Below, piece after piece: positions 35,611 through 43,931 of a stretch of 64,000 nt of DNA. Position 1 is the first letter of the stretch. The number at the start of each line of letters is the position of its first letter. The notes beneath the pieces are model-generated. The model saw only the letters and a list, made by a program, of their open reading frames with translations. It was not told where the DNA came from and searched no databases. The position numbers were made by a program, and so were the translations under genes. Source of the stretch: Corynebacterium kroppenstedtii (GTDB lineage: Bacteria; Actinomycetota; Actinomycetes; Mycobacteriales; Mycobacteriaceae); contig NZ_QFRA01000003.1 of NCBI RefSeq assembly GCF_003243515.1, positions 145,100 to 209,099 of the forward strand. Direction: 5' to 3'.

Positions 35611-36153
35611 ATGGCGAAGTCGAGCAAGAAAAAGAAATCTGGTCATAAGCCAGATAAATCAAATAAGGATGAGAATAAGGCTGCCCAAGGTGCAACCGAT
35701 GGCACCGAAACCGCGCCAGCTACCCTCACCTCGGAAGTCGAGGACTCGCTTTTTTACCAGGTGTACCAACTGAACAAGATGTTCAGAGAGGTTGCCGATA
35801 ACACCCTCAATGAATTCGAACTCTCTCAACGCGCGTACTGGCTTCTCGAATGTGTCCGACGCGACAAGGGCTATTCCCAAAGTGAGCTCGGAGAACTCCT
35901 CGGCGTTGACCGTTCCGACATGGTCCGCCTCATCGACTCATTAGAGGAAGACAACCTGCTCCAGCGGGTACGCTCTACAGAAGACCGTCGAAAACAACTT
36001 ATTACGATTACGCCAGATGGTATTACTGTTCGACACAAGATTCGTCACGCGCTGACCGACGCCGAAAATGATCTGCTCGACGAACTCAACGACAAGCAGA
36101 GCAACCGCTTACGGAAATACACCAGCAAGCTAACCACGGGAGTGTCATTGTGA
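35611..36153 (+). CDS. MarR-family transcriptional regulator
   Basis: From the ATG at 35611 it has 180 residues: a Lys-rich tail of about 35 residues (SSKKKKSGHKPDK) and a winged-helix MarR domain with QSELGELLGVDRSDMVRLID (recognition helix) and the wing RVRSTEDRRKQLITIT. The frame is open back to 35497 with another ATG, but that part looks non-coding. Its end overlaps the next start (GTGA), so regulator and adenylation-like protein are made together and the regulator probably controls its own operon. The ligand is unknown. Confidence 0.8.
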   Translation: MAKSSKKKKSGHKPDKSNKDENKAAQGATDGTETAPATLTSEVEDSLFYQVYQLNKMFREVADNTLNEFELSQRAYWLLECVRRDKGYSQSELGELLGVDRSDMVRLIDSLEEDNLLQRVRSTEDRRKQLITITPDGITVRHKIRHALTDAENDLLDELNDKQSNRLRKYTSKLTTGVSL

Positions 36154-38024
36154 ATTCGCGGAGAGTGTTGGGAAACCATTCGCTCGCTTCACAACCCCAC
36201 ACTCTCACGCGGATTTTTGCTGATCAGGCCGACGCCACCCCTGACGCCCTCGCCATCGACACGGGCACTCAAACCATCACATACGCTCGCCTCTCGCAGC
36301 GGTACCACGAGATTGCCGACGAACTACGCGCTGTTGCTGGACGCGGCGACCGCGTCGGCATCGCCATTGCCGACCCTATCGAGTACTACGCCGCCCTCCT
36401 TGCGACCATGTCTATCGGTGCAGCGTATGTTCCTGTTTCGGCGGGTTCGGCAGACGGCCAGGGACGCCAGGACGCCGGCCAACCCATCACGGAATCATCT
36501 GCGGACCACACCGCCCACGATTCACTGAACTCGCGGGACTCGAGCACCCGCCGCTCAGACGCTGGGAATAATGGAACGCAGCAATCTCCGGGACGCTCTG
36601 GAAAGGCATGCGGCGGAACGGTCCCCTACTCAGCGTTGACCTCACGTCCGCGCGCCATCCCTCGGTCACCTGAACCAGCCTCCGGATATTCACTCGCTGA
36701 GGTGAGCGCCGGGCTCCGCCTGACCGCCGCTGTAACAGACTCGGACGTCCAATCCCTGCGGCCGGCAACACGCAAGGCCCACAAGCCATCACCCTCCGAC
36801 GCCGCCGCCGTGTTCTTCGGCCGTCGATCATTGGTGCTCCCCCATCGTTGCGCCACCGCCGGAATCAGCGCGGAAACACACCTCTTTGTTCCCGACGACC
36901 CCATCGGCGCAGGCGACCGCGTCGGCACGATAGCGTCACACACGGATCCACGCAGCGTCGAGGAAGTGTGGCTGGCATGGTCCACGGGCGCGTGCCTCGT
37001 GCCCTACACGAATGACGCTGCACACGGGTCCGCCCCGACGACCATTGATCGGTGGATCGCAGACCGCAGTATCTCTGTCATTTCGACGACGCCGAGCGAC
37101 GTGTTGTCCTGGCACACCAACCCCACCGCGCTCCGCCTCCTCATCCTGGGCGGCGAACCCTGCCCGGCCGACATCACGCACGTCATGGCCGGGCGCGAAG
37201 TGTGGAATACGTACCGCACTGAAGCGACCGGAGTCACGTCGGCAGCCAAAATAACCCCGGAGACTCCCCTGTCGCTCATGGGACAGCCGCTGGCCGGGTG
37301 GGAAGCGACCGTCATCGACGAAGTGGGGCACCCCGTCGAGCCCGGACGGGCCGGCGAACTTGTCATCAGCGGCGTGGGGCTCGTCCAATACTTCGACCTC
37401 ATCCACGATGCGGAGACCTTCGCGCCCGTCTCGCAATTCGGGTGGAACCGCGCGTACAGGACCGGTGACCTCGTCACCGTTGGCGATGATGGGTTGCACT
37501 TCGTGCGGCACATCGACGAGCAGGCTCGCATCAGTGGGCACCGCGTGGATCTCATCCATGTCGACGCTGTTCTCCACGATCTTCCGGGTGCCGATGACAC
37601 CACCGCGGCGCTCACTACGTCGACGCACGGGCCGAAGCTGCTGGGTTACGTCCAGAGCAAGAGCCTGACGGAAAAATCGGCGCAAACGTATCTTGCCCGG
37701 CGGGTTCCGCGCGCGTTGATCCCATCTATTCACGTCGTGAATGCGCTACCCCACCAGCCGGAGACCTCTCATCAGCCGACGTCATCTGGGCAAACGCCTT
37801 CTGAGCATGAGTCGCAGAACTCCAACCAGAGGGCCGCCGATACGGCGACGCCAACTCCGTCGACACGCGATACATCGACACCCGCACCCACGCCTCCACA
37901 GCAAAGCTCCACTACTGCTATTGTGCCGGCTACACGAAGCTCGTCGTCGCAACGAAAAATGAGCTTCCGCGGTAGATGGCGGAAGCTCATGGCAACGATC
38001 GGTCGCTGGTTCAGAGGGAACTAA
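36150..38024 (+). CDS. Degenerate NRPS-type adenylation (AMP-binding) protein
   Basis: A 624-residue protein related to amino-acid adenylation domains. The N-terminal block (TITYARLSQR, GDRVGIAIADPIEYYAALLA, GAAYVPVSAG) and late motifs are present: a NxYxxTE-like WNTYRTEATGV, VDEVGHPVEPGRAGELVISG, YRTGDLV near residue 436, and the A8-like DEQARISGHRVDLIHVDAVL. The A3 phosphate-binding loop (SGSTGxPKG) is absent; AAVFFGRRSLVLPHR stands in its place. The A10 catalytic lysine segment is also missing. Residues about 100-190 and 535-600 are low-complexity. No carrier or condensation domain is present. I doubt that it adenylates a substrate. Translation is coupled to the MarR gene. A truncated or repurposed NRPS fragment is the other reading. 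Confidence 0.65.
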   Translation: MNSRRVLGNHSLASQPHTLTRIFADQADATPDALAIDTGTQTITYARLSQRYHEIADELRAVAGRGDRVGIAIADPIEYYAALLATMSIGAAYVPVSAGSADGQGRQDAGQPITESSADHTAHDSLNSRDSSTRRSDAGNNGTQQSPGRSGKACGGTVPYSALTSRPRAIPRSPEPASGYSLAEVSAGLRLTAAVTDSDVQSLRPATRKAHKPSPSDAAAVFFGRRSLVLPHRCATAGISAETHLFVPDDPIGAGDRVGTIASHTDPRSVEEVWLAWSTGACLVPYTNDAAHGSAPTTIDRWIADRSISVISTTPSDVLSWHTNPTALRLLILGGEPCPADITHVMAGREVWNTYRTEATGVTSAAKITPETPLSLMGQPLAGWEATVIDEVGHPVEPGRAGELVISGVGLVQYFDLIHDAETFAPVSQFGWNRAYRTGDLVTVGDDGLHFVRHIDEQARISGHRVDLIHVDAVLHDLPGADDTTAALTTSTHGPKLLGYVQSKSLTEKSAQTYLARRVPRALIPSIHVVNALPHQPETSHQPTSSGQTPSEHESQNSNQRAADTATPTPSTRDTSTPAPTPPQQSSTTAIVPATRSSSSQRKMSFRGRWRKLMATIGRWFRGN

Positions 38025-38048
38025 TCAACAGAAACTCATCACCGGGGA

Positions 38049-39008
38049 CTAATCACCGATTTGGTCGCGGCCGCGCTTGGCAATCTTCGGATCGGGCTGG
38101 CCGACAATATCGTAGTCCTTATCCGTGTACTCAAACTTCGAGAGCACATAGCGCATCGCGTTAATACGTGCGCGCTTCTTGTCATTGGATTTAATCGTGA
38201 TCCACGGGGACTCGTTGGTGTCCGTGTAGCGGAACTGCTCTTCCTTGGCCCGCGTGTAATCATCCCACTTATCCAGGGATGCCAAGTCCATTGGTGAGAG
38301 CTTCCACTGCCGCACAGGGTCGACCTGGCGGATAGCAAAGCGCGTTCGCTGCTCTTTCTGCGTCACCGAAAACCACAGCTTGGTCAAGCTAATTCCGGAC
38401 CCCATAATCATGTTTTCCAGCATAGGGACCTCGCGCAGGAACTCCGCATGCTGCGATTCAGTACAGAATCCCATCACGCGCTCGACACCGGACCTGTTGT
38501 ACCAGGAGCGGTCGAAGAACACGATTTCGCCGGCTGCGGGATAGTGCTCGATGTAGCGCTGGAAATACCAGGACGTGGATTCACGCGGCGAAGGTTTTTC
38601 CAAAGCGACGGTCCGCGCACCACGGGGATTCAAGTGCTCATTGAATCGCTTGATCGTGCCGCCCTTACCTGCGGCGTCACGCCCCTCGAAAAGAATGATG
38701 TGCTTTTGGCCCGTATCTTTCGTCCAGTTCTGCCATTTCAGCAGCTCGATCTGAAGGGCACGCTTAATATGCTCGTATTCCTTACGAGTCATGCGCTCGT
38801 CGTAGGGGTAGTTTTCACGCCATGTATCTACACGATGCCCATCGGGGGTAATGAGTACTGGGTCATCTTCATCGGAGTCATCGACGATATAGCCTTCGGT
38901 ATCGGCAAGGTCGATGACGGGGAACTCCTCATCGTTTGAGGTTTTTCCCTCCTTGGACCCCGCCTTGGCGCTAATGGTGTCCTTTTTCCGATCGTCTTCA
39001 TCAGCCAT
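38049..39008 (-). CDS. ppk2: Polyphosphate kinase 2 family protein
   Basis: PPK2 enzymes move phosphate between polyphosphate and nucleotides. The Walker A region is FEGRDAAGKGGTIKRFNEH, with FFDRSWYNRSGVERVMGF as the second conserved block and MDLASLDKWDDYTRAKEEQF as the third, all typical of one-domain class I PPK2. About 60 acidic residues precede the domain. I start at the ATG at 39008 (MADEDDRKK); the frame is open to 39050. It ends 25 bases from the convergent adenylation-like gene. In C. glutamicum the orthologue lies beside porA/porH and groEL2; the porin genes are not seen here. Confidence 0.92.
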   Translation of the reverse strand: MADEDDRKKDTISAKAGSKEGKTSNDEEFPVIDLADTEGYIVDDSDEDDPVLITPDGHRVDTWRENYPYDERMTRKEYEHIKRALQIELLKWQNWTKDTGQKHIILFEGRDAAGKGGTIKRFNEHLNPRGARTVALEKPSPRESTSWYFQRYIEHYPAAGEIVFFDRSWYNRSGVERVMGFCTESQHAEFLREVPMLENMIMGSGISLTKLWFSVTQKEQRTRFAIRQVDPVRQWKLSPMDLASLDKWDDYTRAKEEQFRYTDTNESPWITIKSNDKKRARINAMRYVLSKFEYTDKDYDIVGQPDPKIAKRGRDQIGD

Positions 39009-39165
39009 ATTCAAAAGTCTAGGACGAACGGGCGTTGAACCGGACATCAACTAAGCAGGTCGGGGGTTAATGTGGGGGTTATTTCCCCCCACTCCACCGT
39101 GATCCGGCAAGAATCACCACAGGAAAACGACCCGAAACCCGGGGGTGAAGGAGCAAAAAGAAAAC

Positions 39166-39191
39166 AGACCGTTCCACTGTCGGAACGGTCT
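39166..39191 (-). terminator. Intrinsic terminator of groEL2
   Basis: AGACCGTTCC and GGAACGGTCT form a perfect 10-base stem with the loop ACTGTC. Read on the minus strand the stem is followed by GTTTTCTTTTT, a good T-tract. It lies about 100 bases past the groEL2 stop. A smaller hairpin CCAGAT-TTTT-ATCTGG (39267-39282) sits closer to the stop. Confidence 0.9.
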
Positions 39192-39288
39192 GTCAGTGCT
39201 TATCATGCCTCACAGCATTGGTCGCACGGTCATTAGCATCACGGTAGAAAACCAGGGGCCAATAACCCAGATTTTTATCTGGTTCTGA

Positions 39289-40932
39289 TTAGAACCCGCC
39301 CATGCCAGCCATGTCATCGGCACCCGGTGCAGCCGGAGCAGCAGGCTCAGGCTTATCCGCGACGACGGCCTCCGTCGTCAAGAATAGGGATGCGATGGAG
39401 GATGCGTTCTGCAGTGCGGAACGTGTGACCTTCACCGGATCGTTGATTCCGGCGTCCATCAGGTTGACGTACTCGCCTGTGGCTGCGTTCAGGCCGAAGC
39501 CTTCGTCGAGGTTAGCAACCTTGTCTGCAACCACACCGGGCTCGAAACCAGCGTTGAGAGCGATCTGCTTCAACGGAGCTTCCAAGGCAGCACGGAGGAT
39601 GCGAACACCGATGGCCTCGTCGCCAGTGAATCCAAGGTCATCATCCAAGACGGAGGATGCCTGCAGCAGTGCAGATCCACCACCAGCAACAATGCCTTCC
39701 TCGGCAGCAGCCTTAGCGTTACGCACAGCGTCCTCGATGCGGTGCTTACGCTCCTTCAGCTCAACCTCGGTTGCGGCACCAACTTTCAGTACAGCAACGC
39801 CGCCGGCCAACTTGGCCAAACGCTCCTGGAGTTTCTCGCGGTCATAGTCCGAGTCGGAGTTCTCGATCTCTGCACGGATCTGCTTGACGCGGCCTTCGAT
39901 CTGATCGGAGGAGCCAGCCCCCTCAACGATCGTGGTCTCATCCTTCGTGACGACAACCTTGCGGGCACGGCCCAGCATCGAGAGCTCGGCATTCTCCAAG
40001 GTGAGGCCAACTTCTTCGGAAATAACCTGGCCACCGGTCAGAATGGCGATATCCTGCAGCTGAGCCTTGCGGCGGTCACCGAAGCCCGGAGCCTTAACGG
40101 CAACAGATTTGAACGTTCCACGAATCTTGTTAACAACAAGGGTGGAGAGAGCCTCGCCCTCAACGTCTTCAGCGACGATCAGCAACGGCTTGCCGGACTG
40201 CATGACTTTTTCAAGCAACGGGAGAAGGTCTTTCACATTCCCGATCTTGGAGGACACGAGCAGGATGTAGGGATCCTCAAGAACGGCTTCCTGGCGCTCC
40301 ATGTCGGTAGCGAAGTAGCCGGAAATGTAGCCCTTGTCGAAGCGCATACCTTCGGTAACTTCGAGGTCAACACCAAAGGTGTTGGACTCTTCAACGGTAA
40401 TAACGCCGTCTTTGTTGAGTTTGCCGTCGCCCACCTTATACATGGCTTTGGCGATCAGCTCACCAATGGTCTGGTCGGCGGCAGAAATGCCAGCAGTTGC
40501 GGCGATTTCTTCCTCAGTTTCGATATCCTTAGCGGAATCCAGCAGCTGCTTGGCCACAGCCTTGGTAGCAGCCTGGATACCGCGCTTAATGCCCATCGGG
40601 TTGGAACCCGCAGCGACGTTGCGCAGCCCCTCACGGACTAGCGACTGTGCCAGAACAGTGGCTGTCGTAGTGCCGTCGCCGGCGACGTCGTCGGTCTTCT
40701 TCGCAACCTCTTTAACGAGCTCCGCACCGATCTTTTCGTACGGATCCTCAAGCTCGATTTCGCGGGCGATCGTCACACCATCGTTGGTGATCGTGGGAGC
40801 GCCCCACTTCTTCTCTAGGACGACGTTGCGGCCCTTTGGCCCTAACGTCACCTTAACTGCATCAGCAAGGGAGTTGAGTCCCTTTTCCAATCCGCGGCGA
40901 GCTTCCTCGTCGAAAGCAATGATCTTGGCCAT
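39289..40932 (-). CDS. groEL2: 60 kDa chaperonin GroEL2
   Basis: The 547-residue chaperonin starts MAKIIAFDEEARRGLEKGLN and shows the nucleotide-binding VTLGPKGRNVVLEKKWGAP, GDGTTTATVLAQ, and the C-terminal GADDMAGMGGF. It folds client proteins in the cytosol as a 14-mer. Actinobacteria usually have a groES-linked groEL1 and a separate essential groEL2; no groES is adjacent, so this is the groEL2 type. A promoter and CIRCE operator are 120-180 bases upstream, pointing to HrcA repression and heat induction. A strong hairpin terminates it. Confidence 0.97.
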   Translation of the reverse strand: MAKIIAFDEEARRGLEKGLNSLADAVKVTLGPKGRNVVLEKKWGAPTITNDGVTIAREIELEDPYEKIGAELVKEVAKKTDDVAGDGTTTATVLAQSLVREGLRNVAAGSNPMGIKRGIQAATKAVAKQLLDSAKDIETEEEIAATAGISAADQTIGELIAKAMYKVGDGKLNKDGVITVEESNTFGVDLEVTEGMRFDKGYISGYFATDMERQEAVLEDPYILLVSSKIGNVKDLLPLLEKVMQSGKPLLIVAEDVEGEALSTLVVNKIRGTFKSVAVKAPGFGDRRKAQLQDIAILTGGQVISEEVGLTLENAELSMLGRARKVVVTKDETTIVEGAGSSDQIEGRVKQIRAEIENSDSDYDREKLQERLAKLAGGVAVLKVGAATEVELKERKHRIEDAVRNAKAAAEEGIVAGGGSALLQASSVLDDDLGFTGDEAIGVRILRAALEAPLKQIALNAGFEPGVVADKVANLDEGFGLNAATGEYVNLMDAGINDPVKVTRSALQNASSIASLFLTTEAVVADKPEPAAPAAPGADDMAGMGGF

Positions 40933-41055
40933 GAGGCTTTCCGATCCTCCGTTTATGTTGACGACACACGATCCAGCAGTGGCGCCCGCGACGGCACGAG
41001 AAATAGGTGTCTTCTATTTCTCTCACCACAGCCGGTGAACATTTGTTGTAACTCA

Positions 41056-41082
41056 CTAGCACTCACGGTCCCGGAGTGCTAA
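41056..41082 (-). promoter_or_regulatory. CIRCE operator for HrcA
   Basis: CTAGCACTC, nine spacer bases, and GAGTGCTAA match the CIRCE consensus TTAGCACTC-N9-GAGTGCTAA at 17 of 18 arm positions. It lies just downstream of the groEL2 promoter, where HrcA binding blocks transcription at normal temperature. Confidence 0.92.
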
Positions 41083-41086
41083 CTCT

Positions 41087-41115
41087 TGTTTAGCAGTCTC
41101 GAGCTTAGAGTGCAA
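41087..41115 (-). promoter_or_regulatory. groEL2 promoter
   Basis: On the minus strand TTGCAC (41115-41110) and TAAACA (41092-41087) are 17 bases apart. The CIRCE element begins about 5 bases beyond the -10, overlapping the expected start of transcription. Confidence 0.55.
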
Positions 41116-41221
41116 GGTTTCTGGTTGAAGTGATTGAAATGGTGCGCCACGCTTCACGCCGACGCTAACTGCACCGCAGTCTGACGCTCCCCCTCCCCTC
41201 GAGGGCGCTACCCTAGGGAGC

Positions 41222-42664
41222 ATGACTCACGACGCTACAGACAGCAAAGACACACACTCGACGGATACGACGAGCATCTACTCCCCCGAGGAAGCCACCC
41301 GCTACGTCACCTCACGAATGGACGACGTTCGCTCGTGGTTAACCGAGCTCGTGGGCTATGCCTCTGTCCACGACTTCGCCGGCCTCGAGGAGGAAACAAC
41401 CCGCGCCGCTAACTGGGTAGTCGACGCGTTTACGGCGGCCGGCATCCCCGTCGAAAAGCACAAGACTGCCGACGGTTCCACTGCCGTGATTGGCTTACGC
41501 CAGCCCAGCGACGGTATGCCCACCGTCATGCTGTACTCGCATTATGACGTCCAGCCGGCCACGGATACCGACGCGTGGGATTCCGACCCATGGACGCTCA
41601 CCGAGCGCAATGGGCGGTGGTACGGGCGCGGCACCGCGGATTGCAAGGGCAATGTTGTGATGCACCTCGCCGCGCTACACGGACTCAAGGCGTGGGAAGA
41701 ATTGCACCCGGAGGCGCCGAAGCTCGGCATCCGCGTTGTCGTCGAAGGCTCCGAAGAGCGCGGCGGCGCCGGATTAGACGCACTATTAGAGGAGCGCCCC
41801 GAACTTTTCTCTGCCGACGACATCTTGATCGCCGATTCCGGTTCCGATCGTGTTGGCGAACCCGCGCTGTGCACGTCGTTACGCGGCAGCGCAGGGGTAA
41901 AAGTTACCTTGCAAACGCTGGAAGGGCCTGTTCACTCGGGGCAATTCGGCGGAGCTGCGCCCGATGCCCTTCTGGCGATGATCCATCTTCTCGGCACGCT
42001 GCACGATGAGAATGGCCTGCTCACCGTCGGCGGTTTGGATACTTCAGGCCATTGGGACGGTAACCAATCCGACCCAGAGAATTTCCGTAAAGATGCGTCT
42101 GTACTGGAGGGTGTCGAGCTGTATGGGGCCGCCGGCACCACGCATGGCGACGGCCCCAGCGTGACAGACCTCACCGTCGCGCAGCCAGCCATTACAGTTA
42201 CGGCTTTGGACGCGGTTCCCACTAAGGACGTCATCAACGCTGTGCCGGCCACCTGTGCTGCTGTGTTGAACCTGCGTGTGCCCTCGACCATGGATCCCGT
42301 TGAGGCGCAAGACAAACTCGTCAAACACTTGGAAAACCACGTCCCGTGGGGCACGCATATCACCATCGAGCGCGAGTCGATCGGCGAGCCTTTCCGCGCC
42401 GACACTTCGGGGCCACTTCACGCCACTCTCGGCCAAGCCATGACCGACGCATTCCAGACGGATGTCGTGTACAACGCCTCTGGCGGATCGATCCCGCTCT
42501 GCGCGGGTCTACTCAAGGCGAATCCCAACGCTGAGCTCGCACTCTTCGGCGTTGAGGAACCCGAAGCACGCATTCACAGCGCTAACGAGTCGGTCGATCC
42601 GTCCGAAATCAAGCACTTCGCCATCGCGGAACTGCTCTTCCTAGCGCGATTCGGAAGGAATTAA
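41222..42664 (+). CDS. M20-family dipeptidase
   Basis: A 480-residue cytosolic metallopeptidase of the M20 (PepV/CNDP-like) family. Metal-site motifs are in order: SHYDVQPAT, YGRGTADCKGNVVMHL, the catalytic VEGSEERGG, and DILIADSGS. The lid domain carries VHSGQFGGAAPDAL, and the end has SGGSIPLCAGLL and ARIHSANE. It should cleave dipeptides to amino acids. It is divergent from groEL2 across a 289-base region and ends with a probable terminator. The first 30 residues are Thr/Asp-rich and not part of the fold. Confidence 0.9.
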   Translation: MTHDATDSKDTHSTDTTSIYSPEEATRYVTSRMDDVRSWLTELVGYASVHDFAGLEEETTRAANWVVDAFTAAGIPVEKHKTADGSTAVIGLRQPSDGMPTVMLYSHYDVQPATDTDAWDSDPWTLTERNGRWYGRGTADCKGNVVMHLAALHGLKAWEELHPEAPKLGIRVVVEGSEERGGAGLDALLEERPELFSADDILIADSGSDRVGEPALCTSLRGSAGVKVTLQTLEGPVHSGQFGGAAPDALLAMIHLLGTLHDENGLLTVGGLDTSGHWDGNQSDPENFRKDASVLEGVELYGAAGTTHGDGPSVTDLTVAQPAITVTALDAVPTKDVINAVPATCAAVLNLRVPSTMDPVEAQDKLVKHLENHVPWGTHITIERESIGEPFRADTSGPLHATLGQAMTDAFQTDVVYNASGGSIPLCAGLLKANPNAELALFGVEEPEARIHSANESVDPSEIKHFAIAELLFLARFGRN

Positions 42665-42712
42665 CCGGTTCGGGAGGAACTAGCCCCCACCCCTTCCTAT
42701 ACCCCCACTATA

Positions 42713-42769
42713 ACCCCCTCAAGCAGATGTTCCACATTCCGAGAATCAGCATGTTCAGGGGGTATTTTT
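42713..42769 (+). terminator. Probable terminator after the dipeptidase gene
   Basis: ACCCCCT (42713-42719) pairs with AGGGGGT (42757-42763), with two further pairs after one mismatch, and ATTTTTAA follows. The loop is long (about 37 bases), which lowers confidence. Confidence 0.5.
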
Positions 42770-42848
42770 AAGCTCTATTTCTTCAGCCACAGCTCAAGCG
42801 GCGCATCATTTTACCCCCCCCGACCTACAACCGTGTATCCGAACCATG

Positions 42849-42877
42849 TTGCGTGGGTCACACGACGTCGATACAGT
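42849..42877 (+). promoter_or_regulatory. Promoter of a leaderless small ORF before the LeuA-domain gene
   Basis: TTGCGT (42849-42854) and TACAGT (42872-42877) are separated by exactly 17 bases. The ATG at 42885 is 7 bases beyond the -10, so the message would start at or one base from the start codon. Confidence 0.5.
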
Positions 42878-42884
42878 TGCCACC

Positions 42885-43010
42885 ATGCTTAAGGCGAACC
42901 TTAAGGGACTTCGCAACCTCAAGCACTCGGCTCCGTCCACCTCGAACACCCTCGAGGTCACCGCACTACGAGTACTTAAGGCTAGCGACCTCGACGGCGA
43001 GCAGGACTGA
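42885..43010 (+). CDS. Possible leaderless Leu-rich leader peptide (41 residues)
   Basis: The frame starts MLKANLKGLRNLKHSAPSTS and ends SDLDGEQD before TGA. Four of the first twelve residues are leucine, three of them read by CTT and one by CTC. No ribosome-binding site precedes the ATG, which fits a leaderless transcript. Nested inverted repeats follow the stop: CGTCAGT (43049-43055) with ACTGACG (43098-43104), enclosing GTGAT and ATCAC. The next gene encodes a LeuA-type regulatory domain. A leucine-responsive leader is an inference; the ORF may also be an ordinary small protein or chance. A frame from 42846 adds 13 residues. Confidence 0.4.
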   Translation: MLKANLKGLRNLKHSAPSTSNTLEVTALRVLKASDLDGEQD

Positions 43011-43142
43011 CCTCGTCCGCCCAGGATTGAGCCCAGAACCCCAGGCCCCGTCAGTCCACCCGCCCGTGATGGCCACCGCGCTATCACCCCGGATACAACT
43101 GACGATGGCACCGTCCGATCACAACGGATCCGCTCAATCCTG

Positions 43143-43931
43143 ATGGCCCAACTACACGGCCCTGATCACGGAGCGGCCCAACACGACGACTGGCCAAGAA
43201 TCTTCCAGCGTCATCACAGCACCATCGCGGTCCCGTCGACACAGAACAAAGCTGTAACCAGGGTGAAGCGCCAAAGAAATAAGGATTCTGCCCCCGTGTT
43301 TATCTATTCCCCCAGCCGACGACGCACACACTCATTCACCCGGGACACCACCAGAGCTTTCTCCACACTTAACCAGGGCACGAACTTCGAAACGCGGCCT
43401 ACACGCCGCACCTTTGCCGACGACCCCTTCCGCGCCCGATTCGGCCACCGCCTGCCCCGCGGTTTGCAGGAACAAGCCCATGGGATGGCGTGGCGGACGT
43501 TCACAGAAACATTCTGCGCTCCCGGTGGTGCGCTGAGCTTACAATCATTGACCCACGAGCAGCTGCGCGCCGGACGTCGTCGCTACACCATCACTCTGGT
43601 TGACAGCACGCAGCCCTCGTCCCAGCGGGCCTCCACCCACACCATCACATCGATGGGGGCTATCAGCGCCATGACCCACATCCTGGCTGACGGTGGGCGT
43701 CGCGTCGAGATCCTGGAATTTTACCAGTTCACGATCTTCGAAGCAACCGTCACCATGATCTATGCGACCCATGGTCGTCGGAAAGTCTGGACCGTCGGTT
43801 TCGGTTCTAATCCCGACATTTCTGCCGCCAATTCCCTGGTCAATGCGGCTAATCGCCTATACCCGACGGTTAACAGCCCCCATAGGCCAGGGGTCATCTC
43901 TCCGCGGCGAAGTTCTCTTTCAGTTCTTTAA
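43143..43931 (+). CDS. Stand-alone LeuA-type allosteric (dimerisation) domain protein
   Basis: Up to 262 residues. The C-terminal 150 resemble the LeuA_dimer regulatory domain of 2-isopropylmalate synthase without any catalytic TIM barrel: TSMGAISAMTHILADGGRRV, EILEFYQFTIFEATVTMIYA and KVWTVGFGSNPDISAANSLV then NAANRLYP. Before it, RARFGHRLPRGLQEQAHGMA looks like a conserved linker; the first 85 residues are basic and irregular, so the start is uncertain (MAWRTF at 43485 is possible). In LeuA this domain binds leucine for feedback inhibition, so a leucine sensor or LeuA partner is conceivable. The 3' end overlaps the convergent ybdK end by 38 bases. Confidence 0.6.
   Translation: MAQLHGPDHGAAQHDDWPRIFQRHHSTIAVPSTQNKAVTRVKRQRNKDSAPVFIYSPSRRRTHSFTRDTTRAFSTLNQGTNFETRPTRRTFADDPFRARFGHRLPRGLQEQAHGMAWRTFTETFCAPGGALSLQSLTHEQLRAGRRRYTITLVDSTQPSSQRASTHTITSMGAISAMTHILADGGRRVEILEFYQFTIFEATVTMIYATHGRRKVWTVGFGSNPDISAANSLVNAANRLYPTVNSPHRPGVISPRRSSLSVL

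Noticed and set aside
42806..43111. 101-codon minus-strand frame over the possible leader ORF
   Set aside because: Low-complexity Arg/Ser/Gly sequence with no start signals.
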